This document shows positions 8,801 to 16,251 of a DNA stretch of 34,127 nt, in pieces (positions within the stretch are counted from its first letter, which is position 1; every line of letters starts with the position of its first letter). The notes below the pieces were generated by a model. That model was not told where the DNA came from. It saw nothing but the letters and a program-made list of their open reading frames with translations, and did no database searches. The DNA is from Lentisphaerae bacterium RIFOXYA12_64_32 (GTDB lineage Bacteria > Verrucomicrobiota > Lentisphaeria > Oligosphaerales > YB12-FULL-65-16): NCBI GenBank assembly GCA_001803235.1, contig MHBL01000084.1:1-34127 (forward strand). The letters run 5' to 3'. Made by a program: the position numbers and the translations under genes.

Positions 8801-9940
8801 GCCGCCTACCGCCGCTTTATGGACGACCTGACGAGCCGCAAGTGGAACGACGCCATCCGCGCGCTCCGCGCCCTGGACCCGAACCACCTGGTCAGCTTCC
8901 GACAGGGTAACACGCTGCCGCACGACTTCGCGCTCACCGGCCCGGTCAAGCACATCGATTTCATCTGCCCGGAAGCGTACTCCATCGAGCTCAGCGCGGA
9001 CGGTTTTAACGCGGCGGGATTCATCACGCGTTTCTGCGATTTCACCACCGGGGGCAAGCCGGTGATTTGGGCCGAGTTCGGGACCAGCATCTGGAGCCAG
9101 GAGGCCATGGCAGGCACGCCGGAGCTGCTGGAGCGCCAGACACAGTACCACGACATGATGTACCGCATGGCCATCGACGCCGGCGCCAACGGCACCGTCC
9201 CTTGGTGGTGGCCGGGCGGTTACCGCGTCAACGAACGCAGCGACTTTGGCGTGTGCAACTCGGACGGCACGCCGCGGCCCGCGGCCGAACTGCTCCGCAC
9301 CTACGTGCCGGCACTGAAGAAGCCGCGCGCGCGCCTGACCGGTGAACAGGTGCTGATTTTCGACCGTGACGCGCACGCCGGCGGCTACTGGTTCCTGGCG
9401 TTCAACACGGGCAAGGAGGCCTACGCCGCCGCGCGGGCGGCAGGCAAGGTGCTGGCTCTGCGCACGGAGGCGACCAACACCGATTCAGTAGGCACGCCCG
9501 CGGTCGCGGTGGGCAACCGCCCGTGCGACGGCCGTAACCCGCCCAAGTACCTCAACGCCGAGTTCAATACGTTCGAGGTTCAGGACACGTCCGGGGCGTG
9601 GGTCGATGTGCGTCACGTCAAGCGGGTGAGCGTGTTCACCGGCGAGCCCGTCCTGGCCCGGGGCAGCATTGGCAACACTCAGGAGGCGGCCTGGCTGAGG
9701 CCCGAAGCCGCCGGCGGCCTGCCGGGCGCCGTGTACCTGAGTGGCGCGTTGGAATCCAAGCTGACCGTGTCCATCCCCCTCCGGAAGACCACGCCATCCC
9801 TGGGCGACGCCCTGCTCCCCGAGTTCGTGCTGACGTCGGGCATCACGGAGCGCACCGAGGTCGTGCTGCAGATGGAAGCGAAAGGCCGCATGCGGTTCGG
9901 CGAGAAGCTCGCCTTCACGCTCGAGCCCGCCGGAAACTGA
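5825..9940 (+). CDS. Large secreted GH-A clan glycosidase-like protein
   Basis: A 1371-residue exported protein. A signal peptide (about 1-32, hydrophobic IGLAMLAFAGLMFLW) is followed by a LamG/DUF1080-like beta-sandwich (about 37-235) and a ThuA/amidotransferase-like alpha/beta segment with FDLYVITNAPVYPAAAFPAL (about 245-345). Next come beta-sandwich regions, an Ig-like segment (about 690-785), a TIM-barrel (about 790-1170) and a beta-rich tail. In the barrel, DIIWEPGN places Glu927 as acid/base and VIWAEFGTS places Glu1084 as nucleophile, the usual clan GH-A arrangement of GH5 or GH42-like enzymes. AGGAG lies 5 bases before the ATG. It is divergent from the GH38 gene, which fits a glycan-degradation locus. 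The exact GH family and substrate are not clear. Confidence 0.85.
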   Translation: MRMPATTRRLQIGLAMLAFAGLMFLWSASLRAVPPPGWEPTFADDFGGGVLSWDMLRGAWRVDAGALEGEASQPGHDAMAYPQGTALASAQHVEVTVTPRQRLAKDGWTFAGVALGTGGQDLWLLALTEDPTGEKYVDFLERLQGVWQAQGKGASKLDLEQTKSLTPRWAYDRAYRLELTLDAAGITAAVRDVSGDVLLFQGRYPFGKAPALREGFPGLMLRGASAGFDDASVWQPAPPPAAEVGITVEQGAQGNVAIFAEDLPETRQETVTAFAAAFRKAGFGVTLLPAQAATRLDVLTRRAFDLYVITNAPVYPAAAFPALTNYLRGGGNLVLQGAPPFSRPVVRHNDGWLDRAGLAAAVQKLPVERVLFAFDGPEDNRGWQRKSNALDAAGKAEIDGSGANDSAGCLKVTTENLTGWDTYTCTPPDGTPGLFAAGHQALCFWAKGDADTPEVSVELTETDGARWYAPVPLTQEWSYHVLLPDDFRFWPDCPVRDTRGGDTDALRCGAAASITFGLAGSLTPKVKNGAHTYWIDQVGTAANPFGAVTEALQRRLMPLESIHPAYKLYALNGVHTLRPAPGQAILGETGPLAATADLRASYFRPQGKGFAHGQLWRWVPLLEASNAAGRRLGAPLWLILNRAFPLSGSGVLCLAADEPGFVTSGAVLSSVMRAASWLCQGAVLLDAGSASFSCRPGEAVQLGATLRNRARVDRNVSIRIRIASKATDTEAFAHAWEVALKPAESATVRGEWTGPKAAGDVFDVQTELMADGVVVDHIRHELSVLPDTPPAPEDFITVEGANFQLKGKPWYPVGMNFWPLYTSALESGEYNTGWLDSRFYDPVEVDRDLRRMAALGINMVSIQLGDVENAANLEDFLQHCSRYDIRVNGFLGGASPIDFDEPKARAMIEAAHLRDHTALFAYDIIWEPGNYVFNAKTRNRWDPDWAAWLDERYGSLENAERDWGMPVPRRDGNPTSPSDDQLRRDGDWRVLVAAYRRFMDDLTSRKWNDAIRALRALDPNHLVSFRQGNTLPHDFALTGPVKHIDFICPEAYSIELSADGFNAAGFITRFCDFTTGGKPVIWAEFGTSIWSQEAMAGTPELLERQTQYHDMMYRMAIDAGANGTVPWWWPGGYRVNERSDFGVCNSDGTPRPAAELLRTYVPALKKPRARLTGEQVLIFDRDAHAGGYWFLAFNTGKEAYAAARAAGKVLALRTEATNTDSVGTPAVAVGNRPCDGRNPPKYLNAEFNTFEVQDTSGAWVDVRHVKRVSVFTGEPVLARGSIGNTQEAAWLRPEAAGGLPGAVYLSGALESKLTVSIPLRKTTPSLGDALLPEFVLTSGITERTEVVLQMEAKGRMRFGEKLAFTLEPAGN

Positions 9941-9972
9941 AGAGCGTTTGTCGGCCATGGCCGACATAGGAA

Positions 9973-10000
9973 GGGCCGCACATCGGATGACGTGCGGCCC
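9973..10000. terminator. Bidirectional hairpin between convergent genes
   Basis: GGGCCGCAC (9973-9981) and GTGCGGCCC (9992-10000) form a 9-bp perfect stem with a 10-base loop. It lies between the convergent stops at 9940 and 10034, where a shared terminator is expected. A 16-bp palindrome, GTCGGCCATGGCCGAC, precedes it at 9950-9965. No long T tract follows on either strand. Confidence 0.55.
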
Positions 10001-10033
10001 GGTGGTCCGATCATCTGTCTGCCGTAGCGTTTC

Positions 10034-10561
10034 TCAGGGCGCGGCCGTTGCCAGCGGGGCCGGCAGGGCGAAGACGCGGGCACTGAGTTCCTTGTCGAAC
10101 ATCAGCAGCCCTTCGCCGTTCTTGTCACCCAGCAGCTCGAGTTTCGAGCGGATCTCGTCGAAGTTCGCTTCCTCCTCGACCTGCTCGTCGACGAACCACT
10201 TCAGCATGCTCTGTGACGCGAAGTCCTTGGCCTTCACCGCCGCATCCATGATGTTGTTGACCGAGGCCGTGACCGTGTACTCGTGCTTCAGGCCTTTTTC
10301 GAACACGTCCAGCGCCGACTTGTAGCTCGACGGTGGCGCCGCACCGGCGCCCAGCTTGATCTCCGCGCCACGCTCACAGATGTGGTTGTAGAAGATCATA
10401 CCGTGGCAGGCCTCTTCCTGCGATTGGATGCGCAGCCAGTGCGCGAACCCCTTCAGGTTCCGCGACTCGAAGTAAGCCGCCATCTGCAGGTACAGCCACC
10501 CCGAGTAGAACTCCTTGGCAATCTGCTCGTTCATCAGCTTCAACACGTGACCACTCAACAT
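10034..10561 (-). CDS. ftnA: Bacterial non-haem ferritin
   Basis: A 175-residue iron-storage protein forming 24-mer cages that oxidise Fe(II) and store Fe(III). The ferroxidase residues stand at the same numbers as in Escherichia coli FtnA: Glu17, Glu50, His53, Glu94, Gln127 and Glu130. The first four-helix segment begins LMNEQIAKEFYSGWLYLQMA. The last helix contains WFVDEQVEEE. There is no haem-binding methionine pattern of bacterioferritin. A strong AAAGGAGG lies 5 bases before the ATG. The gene is convergent with the large GH-A gene and has a 205-base leader region before the next gene. No iron-regulator box is evident to me. Confidence 0.96.
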   Translation of the reverse strand: MLSGHVLKLMNEQIAKEFYSGWLYLQMAAYFESRNLKGFAHWLRIQSQEEACHGMIFYNHICERGAEIKLGAGAAPPSSYKSALDVFEKGLKHEYTVTASVNNIMDAAVKAKDFASQSMLKWFVDEQVEEEANFDEIRSKLELLGDKNGEGLLMFDKELSARVFALPAPLATAAP

Positions 10562-10766
10562 CTCAGCCTCCTTTCATCCGTCCATTTCTTCTACCCATAC
10601 TGAGACACGCCGTACATCCGTCGGGTTCCCGGCAGAGCCCCGTCGAGAACACCCCGACACAACCGGACCGGATGCCCTGCCGTGCCGTGGCACAACCGAG
10701 CCGGGGCAGGGAAAGACAAGGTATGCCACCCCGTTGTGAACGCATTCGCCGGGCAAACGCCGCCCC

Positions 10767-11540
10767 CTACGGCTTCCGCCACGGCGTGTTGGAGTGGATC
10801 ACCTTCCACCACTCCGGCACGCTCATGGAACTGGCATGTCCGTCAAAGAAGCCGACCTGGGTGCGTGCGCTGTAGCCGGGACCGCCGCCGTGGGAGGTCA
10901 GGTAGTTGCCGGTCAGGCCGCTGGAGCGGAACAGGTTCTGCGCCCCGGTTGTCTCGTACCAGGTGACCGCATCCTGCCAGACGGTGATGACCGACGGATC
11001 GACTTTGAGCATGGTCTCCTTGACCCCTTCCAGCGGCAGGTACCTCGGGTCATTGGGGCGGTTGGTGATGACCAGGCTGGACAGATAGGAAGCTTGGTCG
11101 CTGTTCTGGGCATCCACCGCCGTGGTCATGCCGGGGCACTTCCAGACATCCCAGTTCCCGACCACCTCGTTCACGCGCCAGTGCACATAGCCGGTGCCCA
11201 CCCGGACGGGCTTGGTGTAAGGGTTGGGGTTCCGGTTGTAGCTCCAGCCTTTGCCCAGGCCCCCGCCGCAGCAAGCGATCGTGCTGACCTGGTTTCCCCC
11301 CCACGTGTCCGTGGCCATGGGCAGATGCTGGTCGTTGTCCTGCACGTACATGCTGGTCCCGACCAGAAGCTGCTTCACGTTCGACTGGCAGGTGCTGCAG
11401 TTCGCTTTGTCCTTGGCCTGCTGCAGCGCGGGCAACAGCATGGACGCCAGGATGGCGATAATGGCGATCACCACCAAGAGCTCAATCAGTGTGAATGCCG
11501 CTCGGGCCACTCCACGCCTGCAAACCTCTGCTCTGGACAT
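10767..11540 (-). CDS. Type II/IV pseudopilin-like protein (paralogue 1)
   Basis: A 257-residue protein with a class III prepilin leader. About 15 residues rich in Arg precede [17 protein letters not shown], with the cleavage site expected just before Phe and the glutamate at mature position 5. It is exported through the inner membrane and processed by a prepilin peptidase. The body carries [28 protein letters not shown] and a C-terminal VGFFDGHAS, the DGH tail of the planctomycete/verrucomicrobial pseudopilin families. It is clearly paralogous to the gene at 11833-12618 on the same strand. GAAGGG lies about 9 bases before the ATG, and a promoter candidate lies at 11604-11634. Its role (pilus subunit, secretion pseudopilin or surface protein) cannot be told. 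Confidence 0.88.
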   Translation of the reverse strand: MSRAEVCRRGVARAAFTLIELLVVIAIIAILASMLLPALQQAKDKANCSTCQSNVKQLLVGTSMYVQDNDQHLPMATDTWGGNQVSTIACCGGGLGKGWSYNRNPNPYTKPVRVGTGYVHWRVNEVVGNWDVWKCPGMTTAVDAQNSDQASYLSSLVITNRPNDPRYLPLEGVKETMLKVDPSVITVWQDAVTWYETTGAQNLFRSSGLTGNYLTSHGGGPGYSARTQVGFFDGHASSMSVPEWWKVIHSNTPWRKP

Positions 11541-11603
11541 TGTTCGCGCCCTTCCGTTCGCCCGGCATCATCGCGACATGCCGCACATCGTCGTTCTCCA
11601 GGC

Positions 11604-11634
11604 AATATACACCCCGCCGCGCCGGAAGCGTCAA
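11604..11634 (-). promoter_or_regulatory. Sigma-70-like promoter candidate for pseudopilin 1
   Basis: On the minus strand TTGACG (11634-11629) and TATATT (11609-11604) are separated by 19 bases. Each differs from the housekeeping consensus by one base. The -10 lies about 64 bases before the ATG at 11540. The spacer is slightly long, and PVC promoters are poorly defined, so this is only a candidate. Confidence 0.45.
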
Positions 11635-11726
11635 ACTCGACAACGACTGCAGGTGCGGGAGTTCAGGTTGTTCATTATGGCGACCTGGCCCGCCATACGA
11701 GTCTTGTTCTACGTGGGCGCCGAGAA

Positions 11727-11794
11727 GCGGGCGGGGGGCCGCCCGCGGTACTGTCGGAAGGTGACGGGGCCTGATCCCCTTATTGCACAGGTCG
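11727..11794 (+). repeat. Family B repeat, single arm plus tail
   Basis: GCGGGCGGGGGGCCGCCCGC starts at 11727 and the arm ends at 11756. A 28-base spacer and GCACAGGTCG (11785-11794) follow. The arm matches the right arm of the complete copy at 24533-24663, but the left arm is missing. It lies between the two minus-strand pseudopilin genes. Confidence 0.75.
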
Positions 11795-11832
11795 CATTAT
11801 GGAACGTCGAGGAAGTTTCCCCATCTCCGGTC

Positions 11833-12618
11833 CTACCGTTTGCGCCACGGCTTGTTCGAGTGGATCAGTTTCCACCAGGCGACCAGGTTCATGGTCGTAG
11901 CATGCCCGTCGTAGAACGCCACCTGGCTGCGTGCACCGTAGCCCAGGCCCATGCCGTGGCAGGTCATGTAGTTGCCGACCACGCCCGTCGAACGCCACAT
12001 ATTGGCCGCCGCGCCCGGCTCGTACCAAGTCACGGCATCCTGCCACAAGGGCACGACGTCCGGGCTGACCCGCAGCGCGGTTTCCTTGCACCCTTCGAGG
12101 GGCAGGTAGTCGTTTGGAAGGGATGACGCGTTGAAAATCACCAGACTGCTGAGATACGAGCTCTGGTCCGCCGTGTTGGGGGTGACGGTGGTGCGCATAC
12201 CCGGGCACTTCCAGACGTCCCAGTTCGAGACATAGTCGTTGACCAGCCAGTGCACGTAGCCGTTCCGGACAGGCCCCGGCGAACCGGTCCGGTTCTTGTT
12301 GTCGCACCAGCCCTTGTTGCCACACCCAAGTGTCGTAACCCGGGCGCCACCCGGCGCCGCTGTCGCGGTGGGGAAGAACAGGTCACTCTCCTGCACGTAC
12401 AAACTCAGTCCCGTGCCCAGTTGTTTGATGTTCGACAGGCAGGCGCTGGCATGGGCCCGATCTTGCGCCTGACGCAGCGACGGGAGCAGAATCGACGCCA
12501 GAATCGCAATGATCGCAATAACGACCAGCAATTCGATCAGCGTGAAAACGCTTCGATCCACGTGGCATCCGTCACGCTTCGGGCACGATCCGCCTTGTCC
12601 TCTGGCGAGCGTTTTCAT
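11833..12618 (-). CDS. Type II/IV pseudopilin-like protein (paralogue 2)
   Basis: A 261-residue protein with an unusually long prepilin leader (about 25 residues, several Arg and Lys) before [17 protein letters not shown]. It shares with its neighbour [28 protein letters not shown], a GNYMTCHG segment and the ending [17 protein letters not shown]. The two therefore arose by tandem duplication and diverged mainly in the first third after the leader. The start at 12618 is preferred over the upstream ATG at 12666 because AAGGAGG lies about 6 bases before it. A family B repeat half-copy separates it from paralogue 1. Function as a pilus subunit is not shown. Confidence 0.88.
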   Translation of the reverse strand: MKTLARGQGGSCPKRDGCHVDRSVFTLIELLVVIAIIAILASILLPSLRQAQDRAHASACLSNIKQLGTGLSLYVQESDLFFPTATAAPGGARVTTLGCGNKGWCDNKNRTGSPGPVRNGYVHWLVNDYVSNWDVWKCPGMRTTVTPNTADQSSYLSSLVIFNASSLPNDYLPLEGCKETALRVSPDVVPLWQDAVTWYEPGAAANMWRSTGVVGNYMTCHGMGLGYGARSQVAFYDGHATTMNLVAWWKLIHSNKPWRKR

Positions 12619-13107
12619 CACACTCCTCCTTCCGCCGCGTACCGTATCTGTTTGTGTCGGGTGCAACCCGTCACACGTTTCCCGTGGCCTTCACTGTATA
12701 GGACCCGCACCGGCACCCCTCGGTTCCGGGTGAGGGTTGGGGATCGGCCAGCACAGCCGCCGCTACAGCCGATCGAACTTGCTTTCTTGGCCGTAGTGGC
12801 CGCGCTGCACGCGGCAGCTTGGCTCTTGCAGCGGGCAATGGCCGTGGCGAAAATGTCGGCGGGCAGACTCTGAGCGCGCCGTCCAATCCACCAGCCCCCG
12901 CTCCCCCCGCTCCCCCCGCTCCGCGCTCTGTGCTCCGTGCTCCGTGCTTTTTCCCCGGCGCGGTTCAATAAACCAACCCGGTGGTGCGTTATATCTTATT
13001 GACGTGTACTTTTGTGCCTGTGCGGGCGCGGAATGGGTTGTGAAAGCACCGGCGAGGCTGTAGGTTTCCTAGACTCGAGGGTTTCAAGGGGGGGGCGGAA
13101 GGGCATT
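12619..13107. other. Divergent intergenic region with tandem arrays
   Basis: This 489-base gap separates the minus-strand pseudopilins from the plus-strand pilus cluster, so promoters for both should be here. It contains the compound 9-base and 7-base array at 12896-12946. An AT-rich patch at about 12965-13017 (TTATATCTTATTGACG) is a possible promoter area for the plus-strand cluster, but no well-spaced -35/-10 pair stands out. No gene is supported. Confidence 0.55.
12896..12946. repeat. Compound 9-mer and 7-mer tandem array
   Basis: Three perfect units of CCCCGCTCC (12896-12922) run directly into four units of 7 bases: CTCCGCG, CTCTGTG, CTCCGTG and CTCCGTG (12919-12946). The change of period from nine to seven at a shared CTCC is visible in the sequence. 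The array lies about 160 bases before the start of the third pseudopilin. Confidence 0.75.
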
Positions 13108-13869
13108 ATGAAGAGAAAAATGTTCGTACAAACCAAGCCCTCCGACAGGCTCGGGGCACCGAACCGAGCCAAGGCGCCCCTGGCTTCACGCTTCACGCTC
13201 GTCGAGTTGCTGGTGGTCATTGCGATCATCGCACTGCTCGCAGGCATGATGTTGCCCGTCCTGGCCAAGGCCAAGGACAAAGCGCATCAGACCGACTGCA
13301 TGAACAACATGAAGCAGATCGGCACCGCGCTAATCATCTACCGGGACGAGAACGAAGACCAGATGTCGCCGTGGATCACGACGCTGCCCAAACTCGGCCC
13401 GGACGTGTATCACTGCCCGGACGATGAGAACAAAGATACGGTCACGCCGGACCAGTGGCTGTCCCGACCGGACGGACAGTACCCGGAGGCCTACGACCGA
13501 CCGCTCGACGCCGCCGCTACCACTCCGAAGGTGGGCGTGCACAGACTCGCGAACGACCCCACGGTGACCAACGTCAGCTACTTCTACGAGTTCTCGGACA
13601 TGGCATGCAGTTGGGGTGTAGTGTCCATGCCGCCCGGGAATTCCTGGGGTGAGGTGAAAAACGCTCAGCTCAAACGCGGTGGAGAAAGTTTCCATGCGGA
13701 TGGGGAGGGCTACGACCCCACGCTGTTCCCAGTCCTGCGCTGCAGCTGGCACTTGAACAAGAACAAACGGAACAACGACCCGTTGAACGCACCGGTCCTG
13801 AATATCGCCTACGCTGGAAACTATTTCCTCAGCAGGAACCAATGGGAACAAGGGGTCTGGACCCCGTAG
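13108..13869 (+). CDS. Divergent pseudopilin opening the pilus cluster
   Basis: A 253-residue protein with a prepilin leader of about 28 residues before [17 protein letters not shown]. The mature N-terminus and the following MNNMKQIGTALIIYRDENED are typical of the PVC pseudopilin group, as is VYHCPDDE. The usual C-terminal DGH tail is replaced by IAYAGNYF after CSWHLNKNKRN. The start at 13108 (MKRKMF) has GGAAGGG 6 bases upstream. The frame also opens at 13012, but that extension would put a prepilin leader too far inside. It stands 27 bases before the secretin gene, so it is probably a subunit or minor pilin of that machine. Confidence 0.87.
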   Translation: MKRKMFVQTKPSDRLGAPNRAKAPLASRFTLVELLVVIAIIALLAGMMLPVLAKAKDKAHQTDCMNNMKQIGTALIIYRDENEDQMSPWITTLPKLGPDVYHCPDDENKDTVTPDQWLSRPDGQYPEAYDRPLDAAATTPKVGVHRLANDPTVTNVSYFYEFSDMACSWGVVSMPPGNSWGEVKNAQLKRGGESFHADGEGYDPTLFPVLRCSWHLNKNKRNNDPLNAPVLNIAYAGNYFLSRNQWEQGVWTP

Positions 13870-13882
13870 TTCGCGGGGTTTT
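13861..13882 (+). terminator. Weak hairpin at the pseudopilin-secretin junction
   Basis: ACCCCG (13861-13866) pairs with CGGGGT (13874-13879), and four T follow. The hairpin includes the pseudopilin stop codon. It could lower read-through into the secretin gene and so set a higher pilin dose, but the stem is only 6 bp. Confidence 0.35.
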
Positions 13883-13896
13883 CGAGGACGCGGGAG

Positions 13897-16041
13897 ATGC
13901 TCGTGAATATGTTGCAGAGGTTGGTGATCGGCGTTGGCGTGATCGTTCTTGCCCTGTCGGCGACCGGGTGCCGGCACATCTGGCAGGGCACGGCGCTGGG
14001 CAAGCAGCAGGACGCGGCGGCGCGGAACCTGGAGCAGCAGCTTTCCGTACCGGAGCAGCGCCTGGCGCTGGCCGAGGACCTGGCGCGTGAGGGCGAGCTC
14101 GAGAAAGCCCAGGAGATTCTGTCGTCCCTGATCGGGATCGGCATCGAGGAGCAGAGGGTTGCCGCCCTCAGCACCGACATCAACAGGCAACTGGCCGAGA
14201 AGCGCCAGAAGCAGGCGGGCGAGCACACAGCGACCGAAGCCTTTCGCGCCAAACAGCGGGTGGACAATCTGCGTGCCGCGAACCAGAAGCTGCTCGAGGC
14301 TGAAATGCTGGTCAAGATGGGCCGGCTCGACGAGGCTGAACTGGCGATCGGGCCGCTCCAGGAACAGGGCGTATTTCCGCAGGACACGCAGCGCCTCGCC
14401 GCGGAGATCGGGCACCGCCGCGCCCAACTCGACGTCAAGCAGGGCCAGGAGCAGTCCGCCAAACAGGCACTGCTCGAAGTCCAGCAACGGTTCGTTCTGC
14501 CCGAGGCCTACGGCCGCACGGTCACCATTGCGGGTGACGCCACGCCACGCGAGTATCCGCCCGGCCCCATGGAGGAACTGGTGAAACGCAAGGTCACCAT
14601 GCGGCTCCAGAACGCCGGGGTGAAAGATATTGTCCAGGCCTTGAGCGAGATTGACGGACTGAACATCGTGGCCGACCAGGCGCTGACCGAGCAGCAGCGG
14701 ATCACGGTCAACGTCAAGGACGTGCCTCTGAGCGAGTTGCTGAGCTACATCGCCCGCAACATGGGCGTGGCCTTCCACCTCGGCGCCAATACCGTCTGGG
14801 TGACGCAGAGCGCGGAGCCGCCGGGCAGCGGTCCGAAGCTCGAGACGCGCGTCTACTCGCTGCGCCAGGGCCTTCTGCCGCAATTGAGCGGCGGCGGAGG
14901 GGGAGGCGGGAGCTCGCTCTCATCGCGGATCAGCGGCAGCGGGTCATCCGGCGTGGACAGTGCCTTTGCGGCCTTGAGCGGCAGCGGGAGTGGCAGCGGC
15001 GGGGGAGGCAGCGGCAATTCAGGACTCGAGCAGGCCTTGGCCACCTTCCTGGCCGACGGCCCGGACGGCTCGACGTACCAGGTGTACCGGGACCGCAACG
15101 TGGTCATCATCCGCAATTCCATCGAGAACCTGCGCCTGGCCGAGGAACTCATCCGCGAGTTCGACCTGGCCCCCAAGCAGGTCCTGATCGAGGCGCGCTT
15201 TGTCACCATCCGCGACACCGACCTGCTCGAGTTCGGGTTTGACGTGCCCGAGTTCTCACTCGAGGGCAAGAGTGCGGATGCCAAAGCCGAGATTCTGACC
15301 ATGGATGCCGAGTCGCTTCCCAAGGCCTTCGCGAATGCGGCCACGGGCGGCAACATCACGGTCACGGGCATCCTGGGCAACCACACCTACAAAGCGGTGA
15401 TGCACGCGTTGAAGGAAGAGGGGAAATCCAAGACCCTGAGCGCGCCGCGAGTTACGGTGGTGAACAATCAGCGCGCCCGGCTGCGCCGCGGCCAGTTGAT
15501 GTACTATTTCGAGGAGTATGACGTCGCCGGCGTGTCCAACACCACATCGACGACGACGACGGTGGTTCCGAGCGGCACTCCGACGGAACTCGAACTGGGA
15601 GTGACACTCGATGTGCAGGTCAATGTCGGCAACGACGGGCGGACCGTCATGCTGGCCCTGGCGCCGATCATCACGGATTTCGCCGGTTGGGAGAACTACA
15701 CCACCGCGGGTGACGGCAGCAGCAGCAGTGACAGCGGCAACACCACAACGGACAACTCGACGGCCTTGATACGCCTGCCAAAGGTCAACGAGAGCAGTGT
15801 TCAGACCACCGTGGTGGTGAACAGCGGCGAGACCGTCGTGCTCGGCGGCATGCTGTACAACTCGGAGGAGCACGGCGAGTCCAAGGTCCCGTGGCTGGGC
15901 GACATTCCGATTTTCGGCTGGCTGTTCAAGCACGCCACCACGGAAACCAAGCCGGAGCACCTGCTGATTTTCGTGACCGCGACGGTGATCGGCCCGTCCG
16001 GCGAGTTCCAGCAGGCGCTGGAACCCGCCGCGGCGAAGTGA
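13897..16041 (+). CDS. pilQ: Secretin outer-membrane channel, lipoprotein
   Basis: A 714-residue secretin, the outer-membrane gate of a type IV pilus or type II secretion machine. A lipobox (LSATGC, Cys25) ends the signal peptide. Residues 30-215 are helical and charged, suggesting a TPR-like periplasmic part. N-domains follow, with VKDIVQALSEIDGLNIVADQ and IRNSIENLRLAEELIREFDL. The secretin core begins near residue 429 (VLIEARFV) and ends with VPWLGDIPIFGWLFKHAT from 664. Between them are a Gly/Ser run (about 331-378) and two Ser/Thr-rich loops. Alternative start codons exist at 13909; 13897 has GAGG 9 bases before it. The layout resembles Amuc_1098 of Akkermansia from memory; GspD is the alternative name. 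Confidence 0.92.
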   Translation: MLVNMLQRLVIGVGVIVLALSATGCRHIWQGTALGKQQDAAARNLEQQLSVPEQRLALAEDLAREGELEKAQEILSSLIGIGIEEQRVAALSTDINRQLAEKRQKQAGEHTATEAFRAKQRVDNLRAANQKLLEAEMLVKMGRLDEAELAIGPLQEQGVFPQDTQRLAAEIGHRRAQLDVKQGQEQSAKQALLEVQQRFVLPEAYGRTVTIAGDATPREYPPGPMEELVKRKVTMRLQNAGVKDIVQALSEIDGLNIVADQALTEQQRITVNVKDVPLSELLSYIARNMGVAFHLGANTVWVTQSAEPPGSGPKLETRVYSLRQGLLPQLSGGGGGGGSSLSSRISGSGSSGVDSAFAALSGSGSGSGGGGSGNSGLEQALATFLADGPDGSTYQVYRDRNVVIIRNSIENLRLAEELIREFDLAPKQVLIEARFVTIRDTDLLEFGFDVPEFSLEGKSADAKAEILTMDAESLPKAFANAATGGNITVTGILGNHTYKAVMHALKEEGKSKTLSAPRVTVVNNQRARLRRGQLMYYFEEYDVAGVSNTTSTTTTVVPSGTPTELELGVTLDVQVNVGNDGRTVMLALAPIITDFAGWENYTTAGDGSSSSDSGNTTTDNSTALIRLPKVNESSVQTTVVVNSGETVVLGGMLYNSEEHGESKVPWLGDIPIFGWLFKHATTETKPEHLLIFVTATVIGPSGEFQQALEPAAAK

Positions 16042-16055
16042 GTGGCGCTGTAGCG

Positions 16056-16196
16056 CAGTGGCGCGGGACCTCCGGGACCGCAGCAGGGTGCCTCGGGGCC
16101 GTCCCGGCCCGAGGCTCTCATCCGGAGATCCGCCTTGGCCCGGGCAGCTTCGGCGCGGGACGCGCCGAGCCACCGTGCGTTCACTCGCACAGGTCG
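16056..16196 (+). repeat. Family D intergenic repeat with conserved tail
   Basis: The stretch starts with CAGTGGCGCGGGACCTCC and ends with GCACAGGTCG (16187-16196). An inverted, partly diverged copy lies at 29198-29355, matching in the outer 28 bases and in the inner GTCCCGCGCCG region. It fills most of the gap between the secretin stop and the pilM start at 16252. The tail is the same ten bases that end families B and C. Confidence 0.75.
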
Positions 16197-16251
16197 TGAA
16201 TAGACAGCCCGAACGATCCGGGCAGGAAAGACAAGCTAAAGACCTCAATTC

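Noticed and set aside
12896..12946. Short tandem units considered as a CRISPR array
   Set aside because: The units are 7 to 9 bases with no spacers, and no cas gene is present anywhere in the window.
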